A DNA stretch of 64,000 nt from Populus alba (taxonomy: Eukaryota; Streptophyta; Magnoliopsida; Malpighiales; Salicaceae): assembly GCF_005239225.2 (NCBI RefSeq), contig NC_133301.1, positions 6,721,157 to 6,785,156 of the forward strand, given 5' to 3'. Below the pieces are notes generated by a model. The model was not told where the DNA came from, did not search any database, and saw only the letters and a list, made by a program, of their open reading frames with translations. Below, one piece after another: positions 43,505-55,002 of this stretch (positions are counted from its first letter, which is position 1; each line of letters starts with the position of its first letter). The translations under genes were made by a program, and so were the position numbers.

Positions 43505-44522
43505 TGATGTGAACCTCGTGATCACGTAGTCACGCAACTCATAGGCAAAGACACTAATTCCTGGAAAAGCCAAGTAAATCAGGTTTGATAGGAGTGTAAC
43601 ATAAAGATAACTTGTACCTAGGCACCAACACTATTGAAAACAGAGACCCCCACCCAACGAATATTGATTCGCGAATGAGAAGTATAAGAATGACGCCACG
43701 AAGGCAGTTATTCTTTAATAAGTCGTTTTCAGTTCTTTAGAGAACCATGGAAGGGAGATTATCTCACTAACACACACACACACAAAAAGTGTGGCGAACA
43801 AGAAGTTTTATTAATATGAATTGTCTGACTTATATGCCTAGTTATGCCTTTATTTATATTGACTCTAGACTTAAATAAACCCTAATGGACCTCTTATGTG
43901 GACTTATATGATGTCCACTTACAATTAGACCCAAATAATATAAATAAACCCTAAACTAAGAAGAAAATAACAATAAAATAAATAAATCCAAATTTAATAT
44001 CCTAAATATGATAAGGATCAGATTTATTGCTTTTTAGAAGTCCCATATAAGCTAGAAGAATCAAATCTGAAGGTGGAATTAATTCTGAAATCTTATTTTC
44101 TTTTTGTAGCTAGGATGAATAATGAATCCTTGTAAAAAAAGGATTCAGAAACATTTATGAATCCTTGCTACACTTGGAAATTATGTTGCAGCCCATTAAA
44201 GATCTTTATAGAATTAGAAGATTTCCAAAATAAGCTGCCACATTCTTTTAGGAAAAGAATCCTAGCCAAATAGGAAGTCCACAAATCAAAAGGAAGTAAA
44301 TAACAAAACTCGTACAGCCTCTGTTGACCCGTGTTTGGATGTCTTGTCGAACTCCGATTGACATAATATTTTAACCCAACATAGGAAAACATGTCAGGAG
44401 ACTCCACATAAAATTTCAGCCTGATCCAATGGTAGAATTGAGAATTATGACTATTGCCGTAAAACTGGATAGTTGCATATTTTACGTCAAAATCCGAATT
44501 TGACCTTGCCTAGATCGTATCA
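43505..44522 (-). mobile_element. Solo LTR2 (1018 bp)
   Basis: The ends are TGATGTGAACC...GATCGTATCA. The perfect 5-bp duplication CTTTA is at 43500-43504 and 44523-44527. The polyprotein-tail frame is partly open (44168-44407). No internal region remains. Confidence 0.96.
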
Positions 44523-44527
44523 CTTTA

Positions 44528-45435
44528 GCCTTCATTAATAAGATTTGCTTCCCTTGAACCTGATGCCACATTATACCTTATTACATATCCTGCACAGTAC
44601 TTCATGAGCTGGAATATCTTACTATAAAACCTAGATATGTATATTTCCATTGGGGTTTTGGGCTTCTGTTTCATGAAACATCAAGTGACATGTCAAACTT
44701 TCCTGTAGAACTAGAATATTGCCCATGATTATCTATTTCCTTACAGGACAATAAGATTGATTCATCAATATAAACAAAGAACATGTATAGATATCAGTAG
44801 TTGATCATATATGTGCCATCAAAAGCATGATGAAGAATCATATCTACATATAATATCCAACTGACAGAAATGTTGGTTGGTGCTTATTAATTACAGAAGA
44901 ATTAAGGATCCCAAATTGACTGGTTAATTAAAGGATGAACCCTTAACCTTAGGTCTCCACCACATGTTTTCAAGCATAAGCTAACCTATATTTCATTCGG
45001 ATTCAAATGGGCACTAATGCCAGTACCAGCTGAGAGAAAAAAAAAAGAAGTAAAATTAATATCATTATTAGTTACTGTCAAGTGTTAATTGCAATCAAGA
45101 TTAGGGTCAAGATTCTACTTTTATGCATCAAAGTGAAATAAAATGACAATTTATTAATTTCGACCTTATAACTACAAAAGTTTCAAGGAATGTATGTTTG
45201 ACCACTGATCAATGAAGCTAGCACTAGCAGTGCTAAAATAAAAACATGAATCTTCAAATAGTCAATGGAACGAAACAGCCTAAATGAGAGCCCGTGTACA
45301 CTTGTGATGCTTAATTTCCTTGATATATATTTATATATGCAACAAAATAACGCAATTCAATTATATTCAAACACTAAGAATTCATTCACACACAACATAG
45401 TACGCAGGACAGGCAAGGAAAGGGGAAGAGAAGGA
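44528..45435. other. Intergenic, nothing recognised
   Basis: AT-rich, single-copy-looking sequence flanking the MIR156 hairpin on its 3' side. No repeats or frames worth calling. Confidence 0.5.
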
Positions 45436-45439
45436 GAGA

Positions 45440-45545
45440 TGGTGATGGGGTGACAGATAGAGGGTGGGCACGCAAAGCTTCAAGCATGAACGTCATGCAA
45501 GAAAGTACCCTGTGTGCTCACTCTCTTCTGTCACCTCACTTACCC
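45440..45545 (-). ncRNA. MIR156: MIR156 precursor hairpin
   Basis: On the minus strand the 5' arm contains the 20-nt mature miR156, TGACAGAAGAGAGTGAGCAC, exactly (45533 to 45514). The opposite arm (45473 to 45451, GCGTGCCCACCCTCTATCTGTCA) pairs with it apart from two mismatches and one bulge, and the loop is about 40 nt. Pairing extends below the duplex (GTGAGG with CC..TCAC). In plants miR156 silences SBP-box (SPL) transcription factors and controls the juvenile-to-adult transition. A TATA box lies upstream at 45706-45715. The mature sequence is certain. Which family member this is cannot be told from the window. Confidence 0.95.
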
Positions 45546-45705
45546 TTAAAACCCTCGAATCTTTAAGCATCAGACTCAACCCTTGTAGCCTCTCGCACCA
45601 GAAAAAATAACAAAAACCCTATTATGCTATGACCCTAACTTTTCCATCTTGAACTGGAACCTTGCTGTGTTTGCTTTGATGATATTAAGTGGTGGCATGT
45701 TAGTC

Positions 45706-45715
45706 CTTTATATAG
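45706..45715 (-). promoter_or_regulatory. Probable TATA box of MIR156
   Basis: The minus strand reads CTATATAAAG. It is about 170 bp upstream of the mature miRNA, which would place the transcript start near 45675. A (AG)19 tract lies about 95 bp further upstream. Position and motif fit a Pol II pri-miRNA promoter. Function is inferred. Confidence 0.6.
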
Positions 45716-45805
45716 AACCAGAAAGAGACTTGCCTCACGCATGGAATAAATGTGGGTGTAACCCTTATTAGCTGCTCTCCAATATTATAATACAATAGCA
45801 TGACA

Positions 45806-45810
<5 letters not shown>

Positions 45811-45848
<38 letters not shown>
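45811..45848. repeat. (AG)19 microsatellite
   Basis: A perfect dinucleotide run just upstream of the presumed MIR156 promoter on the minus strand, where it reads (CT)n. GA/CT tracts are common near plant promoters. Confidence 0.97.
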
Positions 45849-45849
<1 letters not shown>

Positions 45850-45851
<2 letters not shown>

Positions 45852-47637
45852 GAAAGATAGTCCACATAAAGCATTAATATTATCTTTTGATGCCTCCCCA
45901 TACAACCCTAACCACATACATTTATTCAATTACTCTTACTAATCCAAATGTTTTCCCTTTTTATCTCCTTTAATCCTTTAAATCTATATCCTATCTCTGC
46001 CAGTGCTCTGTCTTCTACATTAAATGGCATGTAGAAGATTTTTGGTCTTCTGTATGGCTTGTTTGGGTATTTTCATGCTTTTTTGGGTTGGAGGATTAGA
46101 ATCATGCCTAGTTAATTAGAGAAAACTTACGAAACTTCCAAATAATTTAAGCTTTGAGAACCTGTAAAGCAATATATAGCATGAATGAGAGTTTTTTTAT
46201 TCCGAAAAAAAATTGAATACAATATTTGTTAAAGTTGTAGGGAAGAAACCCTCAAGTCTAATTCCAAGATAAATGACAATAGCAAGTCTACAAAATAGTT
46301 TAAATATATAGTCTATATTTTAGATAAGGACTAAACAGAAAAAAATAAAAATAACCAACACTAATAAAAACTTATGCAGTAATTGGGGGGGGGGGGGGGG
46401 GGGGGGCGCTTTTCCCCCCCTAACGGGGCTGTCGCAATAGATTTTGACGAAAAATTGATAAACTCGATAGTAGTTTCAGAACGTTTCAAAATTAATTTTC
46501 GGATTTAAATGAAAAGTTCATCAAACTTTTGGTTGTCATAAACCCTTTAGCCGTAATTGTAACGTGGTTTCATTCCTGAGTCATATTTTATGATGAGTTT
46601 AGTAATATGGTTTAAATCCTATTTTTAAAAAATAATTTTTTTTTGTGTATTGTTTTGATTATTAATATCAAAAAATAATTTTTTTAATATATTTTTGAGT
46701 AAAAAATATTTTTAAATATAATCATTACAACAATTTTAAATACTTTCTATATATATATACACACAGTTGAGAGAGAACAATATACTAAAATATATAAACA
46801 TGTAATTAATGGTCCTCTCAATATGGTTTGAGAGACATGTTTCGGAGAAGAAAAAAATATCACTATGTGGTTTTTATTTTTTATTATTAAGATGTTCAAA
46901 CTCGAAATCTCTTAAAACGTATGACAATAATACCAGTACTTAAATTACAATTAGCGTAGGCTCGTAATTAAATTAAAAGAGAAACTAAATAATTGTCCTC
47001 TTTCTATTGAAATTCCAATTATTCTTTACATATATAAAATCTTACAGTCAGATAATTATTTCATTTCTAGCTCATGCTTTTTTCAGTTGTGTTACCGAAA
47101 GACAGTCATAGAAATTGATAGTATATCCTAGACACTATTAATAGGAACTCTCGATGCGCTAGAAATATGATCAGTCCCCACAAATTAAAGTTTAAGCAAA
47201 TTTATATTGTAATACACTTTTGCCAATTATTAGTTCTAGAACTCAATTGTTTCTACCCATATATATATATATATAGGTCAACAGTACGAAATAATTCTGA
47301 ATAATTAATTCATGCAACGACCAACTCTCAAATTAACCATTAACCTTGTAGCAGGATATCTGGTAAGAATTTGGAAATTTTCAGTTTAAGTGACCTGATC
47401 ATTAAGGCTAGCCAGACTTTAACTCGGAATTTATATTCTTAAGTGTCGAACCCCCATTAACTTATATTTTTTGTTTCTGTTTTTGAATCTGAGAAAATTG
47501 GTAACATCGCCTTGCTCTTTTGTGTCATTGATCATGTTTACATGTATGATCCTATCAAGTCAAACAAATTACTTATAATTTTTTTACATGAATGTTTTGG
47601 GGCACGAAAATGTTATGCAAAGTATTGCAAAAATATT
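45850..47637. other. Intergenic; 22-base G run at 46385-46406
   Basis: AT-rich sequence without recognisable genes. A run of 22 Gs is followed within 8 bases by 7 Cs (46414-46420). Short (TA)n and (CA)n runs occur at 46748-46766. The G run may be a real G-quadruplex-prone tract or a sequencing artefact. Confidence 0.6.
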
Positions 47638-47645
47638 AGTTATAA

Positions 47646-47959
47646 TTATAGTTTTGAAATTTGGCCTGGCTCGATGGGTCAATTCGTTATCCGACCGACC
47701 CGAAACTAGAACCAGACCGAGTTGAAGAAAAAATAAGGGAAGAAAAAACCCAACGTGACCCTGTTGACCTGGCAACCCGGTTGACCCGGCAAGACCGGTC
47801 AAGACCCGGCCGCAAACCCATTGACTTTTATTTTTTATTTTTTTATTAAAACAATGTTGTTTTGATTTTTTAAAAAAAAAATTGACTTGGTCGACCCAGT
47901 CAAAACCTGAAACTCGGGTCTTGGACTGGACCAGCAACCGGATCAGGTTCTAAAACTAT
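47646..47959. mobile_element. Small non-autonomous TIR element, hAT-like (314 bp)
   Basis: The termini TTATAGTTTTGAAATT... and ...GGTTCTAAAACTAT form imperfect inverted repeats. They resemble those of the autonomous hAT at 50938 (CATAGTTTTGAAACCC). The probable 8-bp duplication is AGTTATAA/AGTTGTAA (47638-47645 and 47960-47967). The interior is rich in GGGTC/GACCC blocks (GACCCGGCAAGACCGG), as are the ends of the larger hAT. No coding frame. Confidence 0.65.
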
Positions 47960-47967
47960 AGTTGTAA

Positions 47968-49765
47968 TAACCTGGTTTCTGCAAATATATGGTAAAACAA
48001 TATATGGTATGGTAAAACAACCGGTCCCTTTAAACAGGTTCATGGATTGCAAGAACTGCTAAAGATGTCATTCTTTTCGAGTTAGTTAATTAATCACCCG
48101 AGAATCGTGTACTTCAACTTAAAACAACCGGTCCCTTTACCTTTGGAAAAGATGAAGAAAAGGAAATCCAATGACAGATCAACAGAGTCCCATAAATACA
48201 AACCCACGAAAAGATCTAATACGGTGCTAAAGTAGCTTAAAGTATATATGCTGTACATTAATTAAGCAAATTATGTTGCAAAGCATCATTGACAATTGCT
48301 CTAACCAATCACTCTAAACCGCGGTTTACGGGACGTCATACCTTTTCTACATTCCCTATTGAGTAGTTTAATTATCATCAGATTTGATACTTGTGTAAAG
48401 CAGGTAAACAAAATCCAATTAATTCGTTAACTACATTCTTTCCAATAGCATCATGCATGCATCGAATGTAGCATAATGATACCAACAAGATTAAGCCAAT
48501 CATTTAACCCAAAATCAAGTACTTCACATAACTGATAATTAAAACATGCCAAGCATATCATAAAAGAATTAGAAATAAATTCACAACGTGAAATAATTTT
48601 TATTGTTAACTCACACACAAATATCAAGAATAATTAAAATAAATAAACAAACAATCATATAATATAGTAATTTACATGATTCGGTGGTGTCTATGTACAT
48701 GTAAAAAACCAAAAAAAAAAGTTTTCTAAAATAAATTGTTTAGAAAAACTCACATTTCCACTTGATTCTAATCCCAATTGTATCCAAAATCTCACATTAT
48801 TTTAAAAATTAATGAATACTAACTATATCCTAATTATGAATACTATATTTTTTTAAAATGCATCAAATGTATAGCATGACCCTAATGAATACTAAATTGA
48901 ATCCTCACAAAAAGTCTATACCTAAAAATTCGACCGGAAACAAGTTTATTTCTCCTTATGTTCATGAACCTACATACAATCCATAACTCAAAAGTTATAT
49001 AATAGTAGAAGATGGACTATTTATGATGATCATATGCCTAGCTAATCACCATCTCATCTAGCCATGCAATGTCGAGGCGGTACTTCTAATGATGTTAGTT
49101 TGTGGGTACAAACGAAATATGTCGTTAACCTTTCCCATTTCGGAAGTGGACATTAAAATAATATGGAATGAAAACTTTCCCCATTCAGGAGTGGGGAATG
49201 AGAGGATAGCTTACGTCCATGTTGATTCCCATCAACAGATATGAAAGCAAATCTCATTGTCAAAAAAGCGCATTCCACTTTCATCATCATCTTCCACCAT
49301 GTAAACTTTATTATTAGTATTATTATTATTATTATTATTATTATGGATATCCAAATCAGCTTACGCGTACCTGACTAATCTCACAGGACTTTAAGTTAAC
49401 AATTATGTAAATCTTTAGTAACCCTAAGATTTATAAAACTTGAATTAATGATTTTTTTAAAAAAAAATTTAAAACGTGACTAGTTAAATTATAACCCTAA
49501 AATTATTTCTTTTAAGAACCCTCACTGAATGTAATGAGGGCTTTGGTCTCTCTACCTTGTTCCAATCCTATCTTCTAGACCACTTTAGACAGCAAGGAAA
49601 ATGGATAGAGAAACGTGAATATTTGTGTACGGCCACAATTGGCGTTGCTGGGTTAGCCACTTGGTGGCCAAAAACCAACCATAGGTTGCTGTTCCCTTCC
49701 CAAGTAATTTTGAAGCATGTGAGAATCTACGTAGGGCCAAAACTCTACTGAAGTTGGGATTTTGA
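47968..49765. other. Intergenic, nothing recognised
   Basis: AT-rich sequence with a (TTA)n run near 49309-49344 and a repeated ACAACCGGTCCCTTTA (48018 and 48124). A 64-codon frame at 49557-49751 shows no motif and is not called. Confidence 0.5.
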
Positions 49766-50540
49766 GTGTGTTTGGTATTGTGGTAGTTGTTGTGGTTATG
49801 ACTTGAAAAAAATGCTTTTAGTTGAGGTTGGTTTGAAAAAATAGGTGTTTGGTTAAAACTGTGGTTGAAATTGAGGTTGAAAAAAAAAGTAGTTTAATGT
49901 GTTTGGTTAAAAATACTTTTAAAATTGAGGTTATAAAATAATTTTAAAAATATATATTAATACTGATGATTTTTAATTTAAATATTATGGATTTAATTAT
50001 TGCTATTATATCATGAAATAAATCATACTTTATATAAAATATTTTTTATTATTCCATGAAACCATTTATAATTTCATTATGTACGAAATACATAAGACAA
50101 AAACTACAGTTTTCATAATATTTTTAGCATGTAATAAAATTGGATAAAATATTATCATGTATAAAATTCACTCTAAACTAATTTTATTTTTTTAAAATAA
50201 CACTAACAAAATTACACACTTAAAAAATAAAAAAATAAAAAAAAAATAAAAAAAAAGAAGAAGAAGAAAAAAGAGTTAAGTTCACGCAGTGCAGTGAACA
50301 GTGCAAGAGAATTGCACTGTTCACATGAACTGTTCATGTTAATTGCACTGTTCAATGAACAGTGCAATTAACATGAACAGTGCAAGAAAAGCAGGAAAAA
50401 CTTGCTTGCGCAAAACCGCAGGTAAAACATCAATTTTTTATGGGTCCCATGGCCAAAACACAGCTGCTGAAGATAACCAAACACCATGCTACAGCGTTTG
50501 AAAAAAAAAAAAAGCAGAAGCTAACGCAGCGCCAAACACC
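49766..50540. mobile_element. Non-autonomous TIR element with internal palindromes
   Basis: The termini GTGTGTTTGGTATTGTGGTAG and CTAACGCAGCGCCAAACACC form short imperfect inverted repeats (core GTGTTTGG/CCAAACAC). The interior is AT-rich and noncoding. Near one end are two perfect hairpins: a 13-bp stem at 50294-50324 and a 26-bp stem with a 1-nt centre at 50329-50381. I see no clear target duplication, so the superfamily is not assigned. The 110-codon frame at 50380-50712 spans the element edge and is not a gene. Confidence 0.6.
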
Positions 50541-50929
50541 ATCTAAATCAAAGAATTTAAACCCTTCTGTTTATTTTTTTTTTCATCCCAATAATATTAA
50601 TATTATAATGTTGGACCAAATTCGTTACATGTCCTTTAAGAAATATTATTTTATGTTCAGCCTCATAGTTTTCATGGTTTTTGTCTTGATTTTTTTTTTT
50701 ATTTTTTTATGAGAAGAGAGGTGTTATCTTAAACTTGTAAACTAATTATCGCCTCGTCAAGGGGCTTGGGAGCTGAAAGCATATAGCTAATGTTTCCACA
50801 TATGATTGAATTGATATTGATTAAAATCAGCTACATAGCTGGCTTTTTAAAAGAGATTGTTTTAATTTTGAATGCACAATCTCGTGGTGATTTTAGTCCC
50901 GAAAAGGTGTTATATAAAACTTATAAGCT
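50541..50929. other. Intergenic, nothing recognised
   Basis: AT-rich spacer between two DNA transposons. Confidence 0.5.
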
Positions 50930-50937
50930 ATCTAAAT

Positions 50938-53900
50938 CATAGTTTTGAAACCCGATCCGGTCATTGACCTGATCGACCCTTCGGGTCACGGATCAGCTAG
51001 ATTGACCCGGGTCAACAAAAAAAAAACCTATATAAAAAAAAAAAAACACATAACTAATTACAATACAACACTTACTTAAACCAAATTTAAATTATAAACC
51101 AACAACATAAATTTAATTCAAAATCCAAAATACAAACCAAATATAAATTATAAAATATTTAAAACAAAACATCCAACAACATAAATTCTAAATCAACAAC
51201 CCATTCACTTATGTTGAATTAACACATTAAGTTCTTCTGTGTCCATGGAAGAAAATTTTGGATGAAATGTCGATGGAATGGACCCAATCTCGTTAACACC
51301 TAATAAATCATCAGCATGCTCCTTTGAAACTTCATCGTCACAATCATCTTCAATATCATTAACATTTATGACATCTACATTTCAAACACAATTAAGAAAT
51401 AAATATTATTGTTAAACAAAACTTTATTTTAAATAATATTTATCACTAAATAATAAATCATTAATTACCATCAACTAAAGTATCTTGTATGGTCATAGTT
51501 GATAGAGCTTGGTGAAAACTCTCTACTTCTTTTGTTGTCAACATTGATGGGTCATCTTCAACTACCCAATTTTCAATGTCGAAAATTGTCTCAACATTAA
51601 TTGGATCATAATTTCGTCCTTTCCAATAATTCCTATATATTAAAAGTGAAGGTAAACACAATATAAGTATTAATAATGCTACTAAACAAGATAATGAGTA
51701 AAAGTAAACACTTTTGTTTCAATCTTAGATTGTAGTGGACGTAAACAAGGTCATTAAGCATTTGGTGCTCCAATCTATTTCTCTTCTTGGAATGAATATG
51801 TTCAAACATACTCCAATTTCTCTCACATCCCGAAGAACTACAAGTTTGACTTAACACTCGTATAACCAATTGTTGTAGATTTGGAGCGCTGGTTCCATAT
51901 GTCATCCACCATTCATCTATACAAAAAAATAATAAGTAAAAGTGTAAGACTATGTCAAATAATATTTTTAAATATAAAAATTATATACCTAGAGGCATAA
52001 GGGTGCGATTATTTACTGCGGACACTCGGCCAAAGTCATGTTCAGCATTCCTAAAAAACTTCATCTCACTTGTAATCTTACTTTGCAATGGTAGATTTCC
52101 ATGTGCAAACTTCTCAAGAACATCTAGAAGTCCAGAAATGGTGCTCATGTGTTTATCCATTATATTTGCATCATATTGAAATCGAGGATTCAACCAAAAT
52201 GCTGCTGCATAAAGATTTCTGTAAAATTATCCATCCCACCGATTATTGATAATGTCTATGAAAGGTTTCACTCTAGACTTTCTCTTTTGAAATCTCCTCA
52301 TCATTTCTTCTTTTGCATGATGAATAGCATCATACAAATATCCCATCGAAGGTCTATCATCACCATCAACCAATCGTAGAACTTAAACTAAAGGTTCACT
52401 CATTCGCACAATTATTACACATTCTTCCCAAAACAAAGAGTACACTCTCAACAAACTTTTTTCCTTTGATATATTTAGCATAAGCAAATGAGACCCATTC
52501 CCTAGATGTCACCATAGCTCTCAACTCATCTTTATGAGCTAAAATGCTTTGCAATGCAATGAAATTAGTGGCAAAATGAGTAGGAGCTTGACGAAGTATT
52601 TCTTTTCCTCCAGTGAACTTCCTCATCAAATATAATGGATAACAATGATTATAAATGTACTTTGTGATACCGGAAGCATGCTCAACAACACAACAAACTG
52701 ACTGCAATTTACCAATGTCATAGAGTATGAGGTTGATGCAATGAGCAGCACAAGGAGACCAAAATATTGAAGGAAATTCTTCCATCAATAACCTGCCAAC
52801 AATAACATAATTTGCAGCATTATCAATCACTACACAATGTTTTCTACCCCCAACATACAAAACAACCTCTCTAAACAACTGATACAACAATCTAGCAGTC
52901 TTTGAGACATCTGATACATCCACGGTTTTCAAAAAAACTGTTCCTTTAGGACAATATACTAAGAAGTTAATTAAAGTCCTCCTCTTCTGATATGTCCATC
53001 TATCAGCCATTAATGTGCAACCAGTCTTCTTCTAAATCTCTCGATAACTCTCAACATAAATCTTCACTTCATCAACCGCTTTTGCCAAGTAATAGCCATG
53101 GATAGCATGCAAGTTTGGTCCTTTATAACCAGGACCCATGGCTGTTACAGCATCTATTGCATGCTGATAATACACAGAGTTAACAGCATTAAATAGCACA
53201 CATGCATCAAACATCCACTTTGCTCAAGCAAGATCACACCGTTCAACTGCTTCTTTCCTTTGCCAATAATTATGAAGAGACTTTTGAGCACCAGGAGTTG
53301 TTCTCGGCATAAAATATGTCCCTAATGTTGCAGATTTCTTCTGCTTTCCATAACTTGTAGTTGATTGTTTTACAGTGCTGGTGCTTTGAATCTTTTTCTT
53401 TTTTGCAACCTTAACATATGTTTTTTAGTATTGACATCATCATCATCATCATCATCCTCCTTCTCATCATCACCATCATCATCTTCTAATTGCCTAATCA
53501 TCATCTCTTCATACTCTCTTTGTTGTGCATTAAATGGATTGAAATCTGCTTGCATTTCTCTAACTCTTTTTTTTTTCAACATTTCCTTTAAGGTTCAAAA
53601 GCATTTGATGTCGAACATTAGGAGGACATTTGCAACATTGTTCAACTTCTCCTTTAGCTCCAGCTAAATGTTGCTTAAATCGATTAATGCCACCACCCGC
53701 AAATACTTTAACACAATATAAACATACTAATTTAGTTTTTTTACATCCAACACTAAGTTCAGGAGCTTCTCTACAATGACCCCATGCCAAATCTGTTCTT
53801 CCTCTACTACCACTTGACATGGAAATTGAAGGTTGAGATGATTGGGCCGTTGAAGGATCACTACTTGGAGTACTACCATCATGTGAAGATATTTTAAGGA

Positions 53901-54994
53901 CTTGGCATAATTTATAAGATATCACTGAAAAATGCTTTTGTAACACATGCTCTCTTAATCACACCATTGTATAAAAAAATCCATCAAGCACAACCTTAGC
54001 TAGGTTTAAAATCATGGATTTTGTTGATTTCAGGTAACATATTAAGACCTAATTTAGTATCAGTCTAATGTATTGGTTAATTAATCTTTTCTGTGTTCGA
54101 CCATATTAGTATTAGTCTAATCTTTTCTGTGATCATGTAATTCAACTTATCAATTAAACGGTCAACCCACCTAAATTCTCACAACTGCAGTTCAAGTGTT
54201 CAACGAATGCAAGAATATTCACAGCTACAAATTAAGCAGAAGTAAACAAACAGAGACAACAAAAAATTAACAACAATATTCACAGCTACTTGCAGAATAT
54301 TCACAATATTCACAGCTACAAATTGAGCAGAAGTAAACGAATAGGGACAGCAAAAAATTAACAGGGACAACCAACAATTAACGAACAAAATATTCACATT
54401 TCACAGCAATATTCACAACAATATTCAACAGAGATAAAAGAACAGAGAGGCCATTTGAAGTCGCAGAAAAATAAAAGAATAGAGAGGCCGAGATACATAC
54501 CTTGGGAAGAACTGATGGGTCAATCGATGGGAAGAATCGATGGGTCAACAGAGGGAAGAATCGATGGATCAACAGACTGAATAGAGGGAAGAATCGAAGC
54601 CACTGTTATACTCTCCTAGTCTCATGTAAGTTCAACAAAGGGAAGAAGATGAAATAGAGGATAACGAAAGGTGAAAGAAGAAAGAAACAAGTAAAAGTTC
54701 GTCTAACCTTATGCTCAGAATTGAAACGGCGATCAAGGATTCAAGATTCTTCTGCTCATATGCTCTTCTTTGTGACTGGGAGTCAAATGGGTTTAACAAT
54801 TTCTAAATTAGGTCTTCTTCTCAAGTCTGCAATGGTATTTCGTTTCGTCCCTCTGGCCTCTGCTCTTGTCGTTTTGGTCTTTTAATTGTTAAAGGCCAAA
54901 ACGACATCATTTTAGGTATGAGGATATAAAAAATTGTTTTTTGCTTAGACCCAGCCCAGCCACAGACCCGGGTCAACCGGGTCTTAAAACACTG
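50938..54994 (-). mobile_element. hAT DNA transposon (4057 bp), degenerate autonomous copy
   Basis: The perfect 8-bp duplication ATCTAAAT is at 50930-50937 and 54995-55002. The terminal inverted repeats are CATAGTTTTGAAACCC on the left and, reversed from the right, CAGTGTTTTAAGACCC. Subterminal GACCCGGGTCAA blocks occur at both ends (near 51005 and 54965). It encodes a BED/DUF659/hATC transposase on the minus strand. Stops and frameshifts indicate it is no longer active. Confidence 0.95.
51205..53946 (-). pseudogene. hAT transposase (BED finger, DUF659, hATC)
   Basis: BED zinc finger at 53946-53600 (DLAWGHC, KLVCLYCVKVF, INRFKQHLAG). An acidic Asp run follows (coded at 53436-53495). The DUF659 part has MFDACVLFNAVNS (53214) and GPNLHAIHGYYL. 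The catalytic domain has MADRWTYQKRRTLINFLVY with the first Asp and VVIDNAANYVIVGRLL with the second, then CAAHCINLILYDIGKL. The C-terminal hATC dimerisation domain has SSSGCERNWSMFEHIHSKKRNRL (51905-51700), with an acidic tail to 51205. Breaks: a homopolymer frameshift near 53570, stops near 53225 and 53030, and one near 52385. Gaps near 51910-51990 and 51665-51720 look like introns. Confidence 0.92.
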
Positions 54995-55002
54995 ATCTAA
55001 AT

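Noticed and set aside
50380..50712. 110-codon frame as a membrane protein
   Set aside because: It runs across the end of a TIR element into AT-rich spacer. The hydrophobic end is poly(T)-coded.
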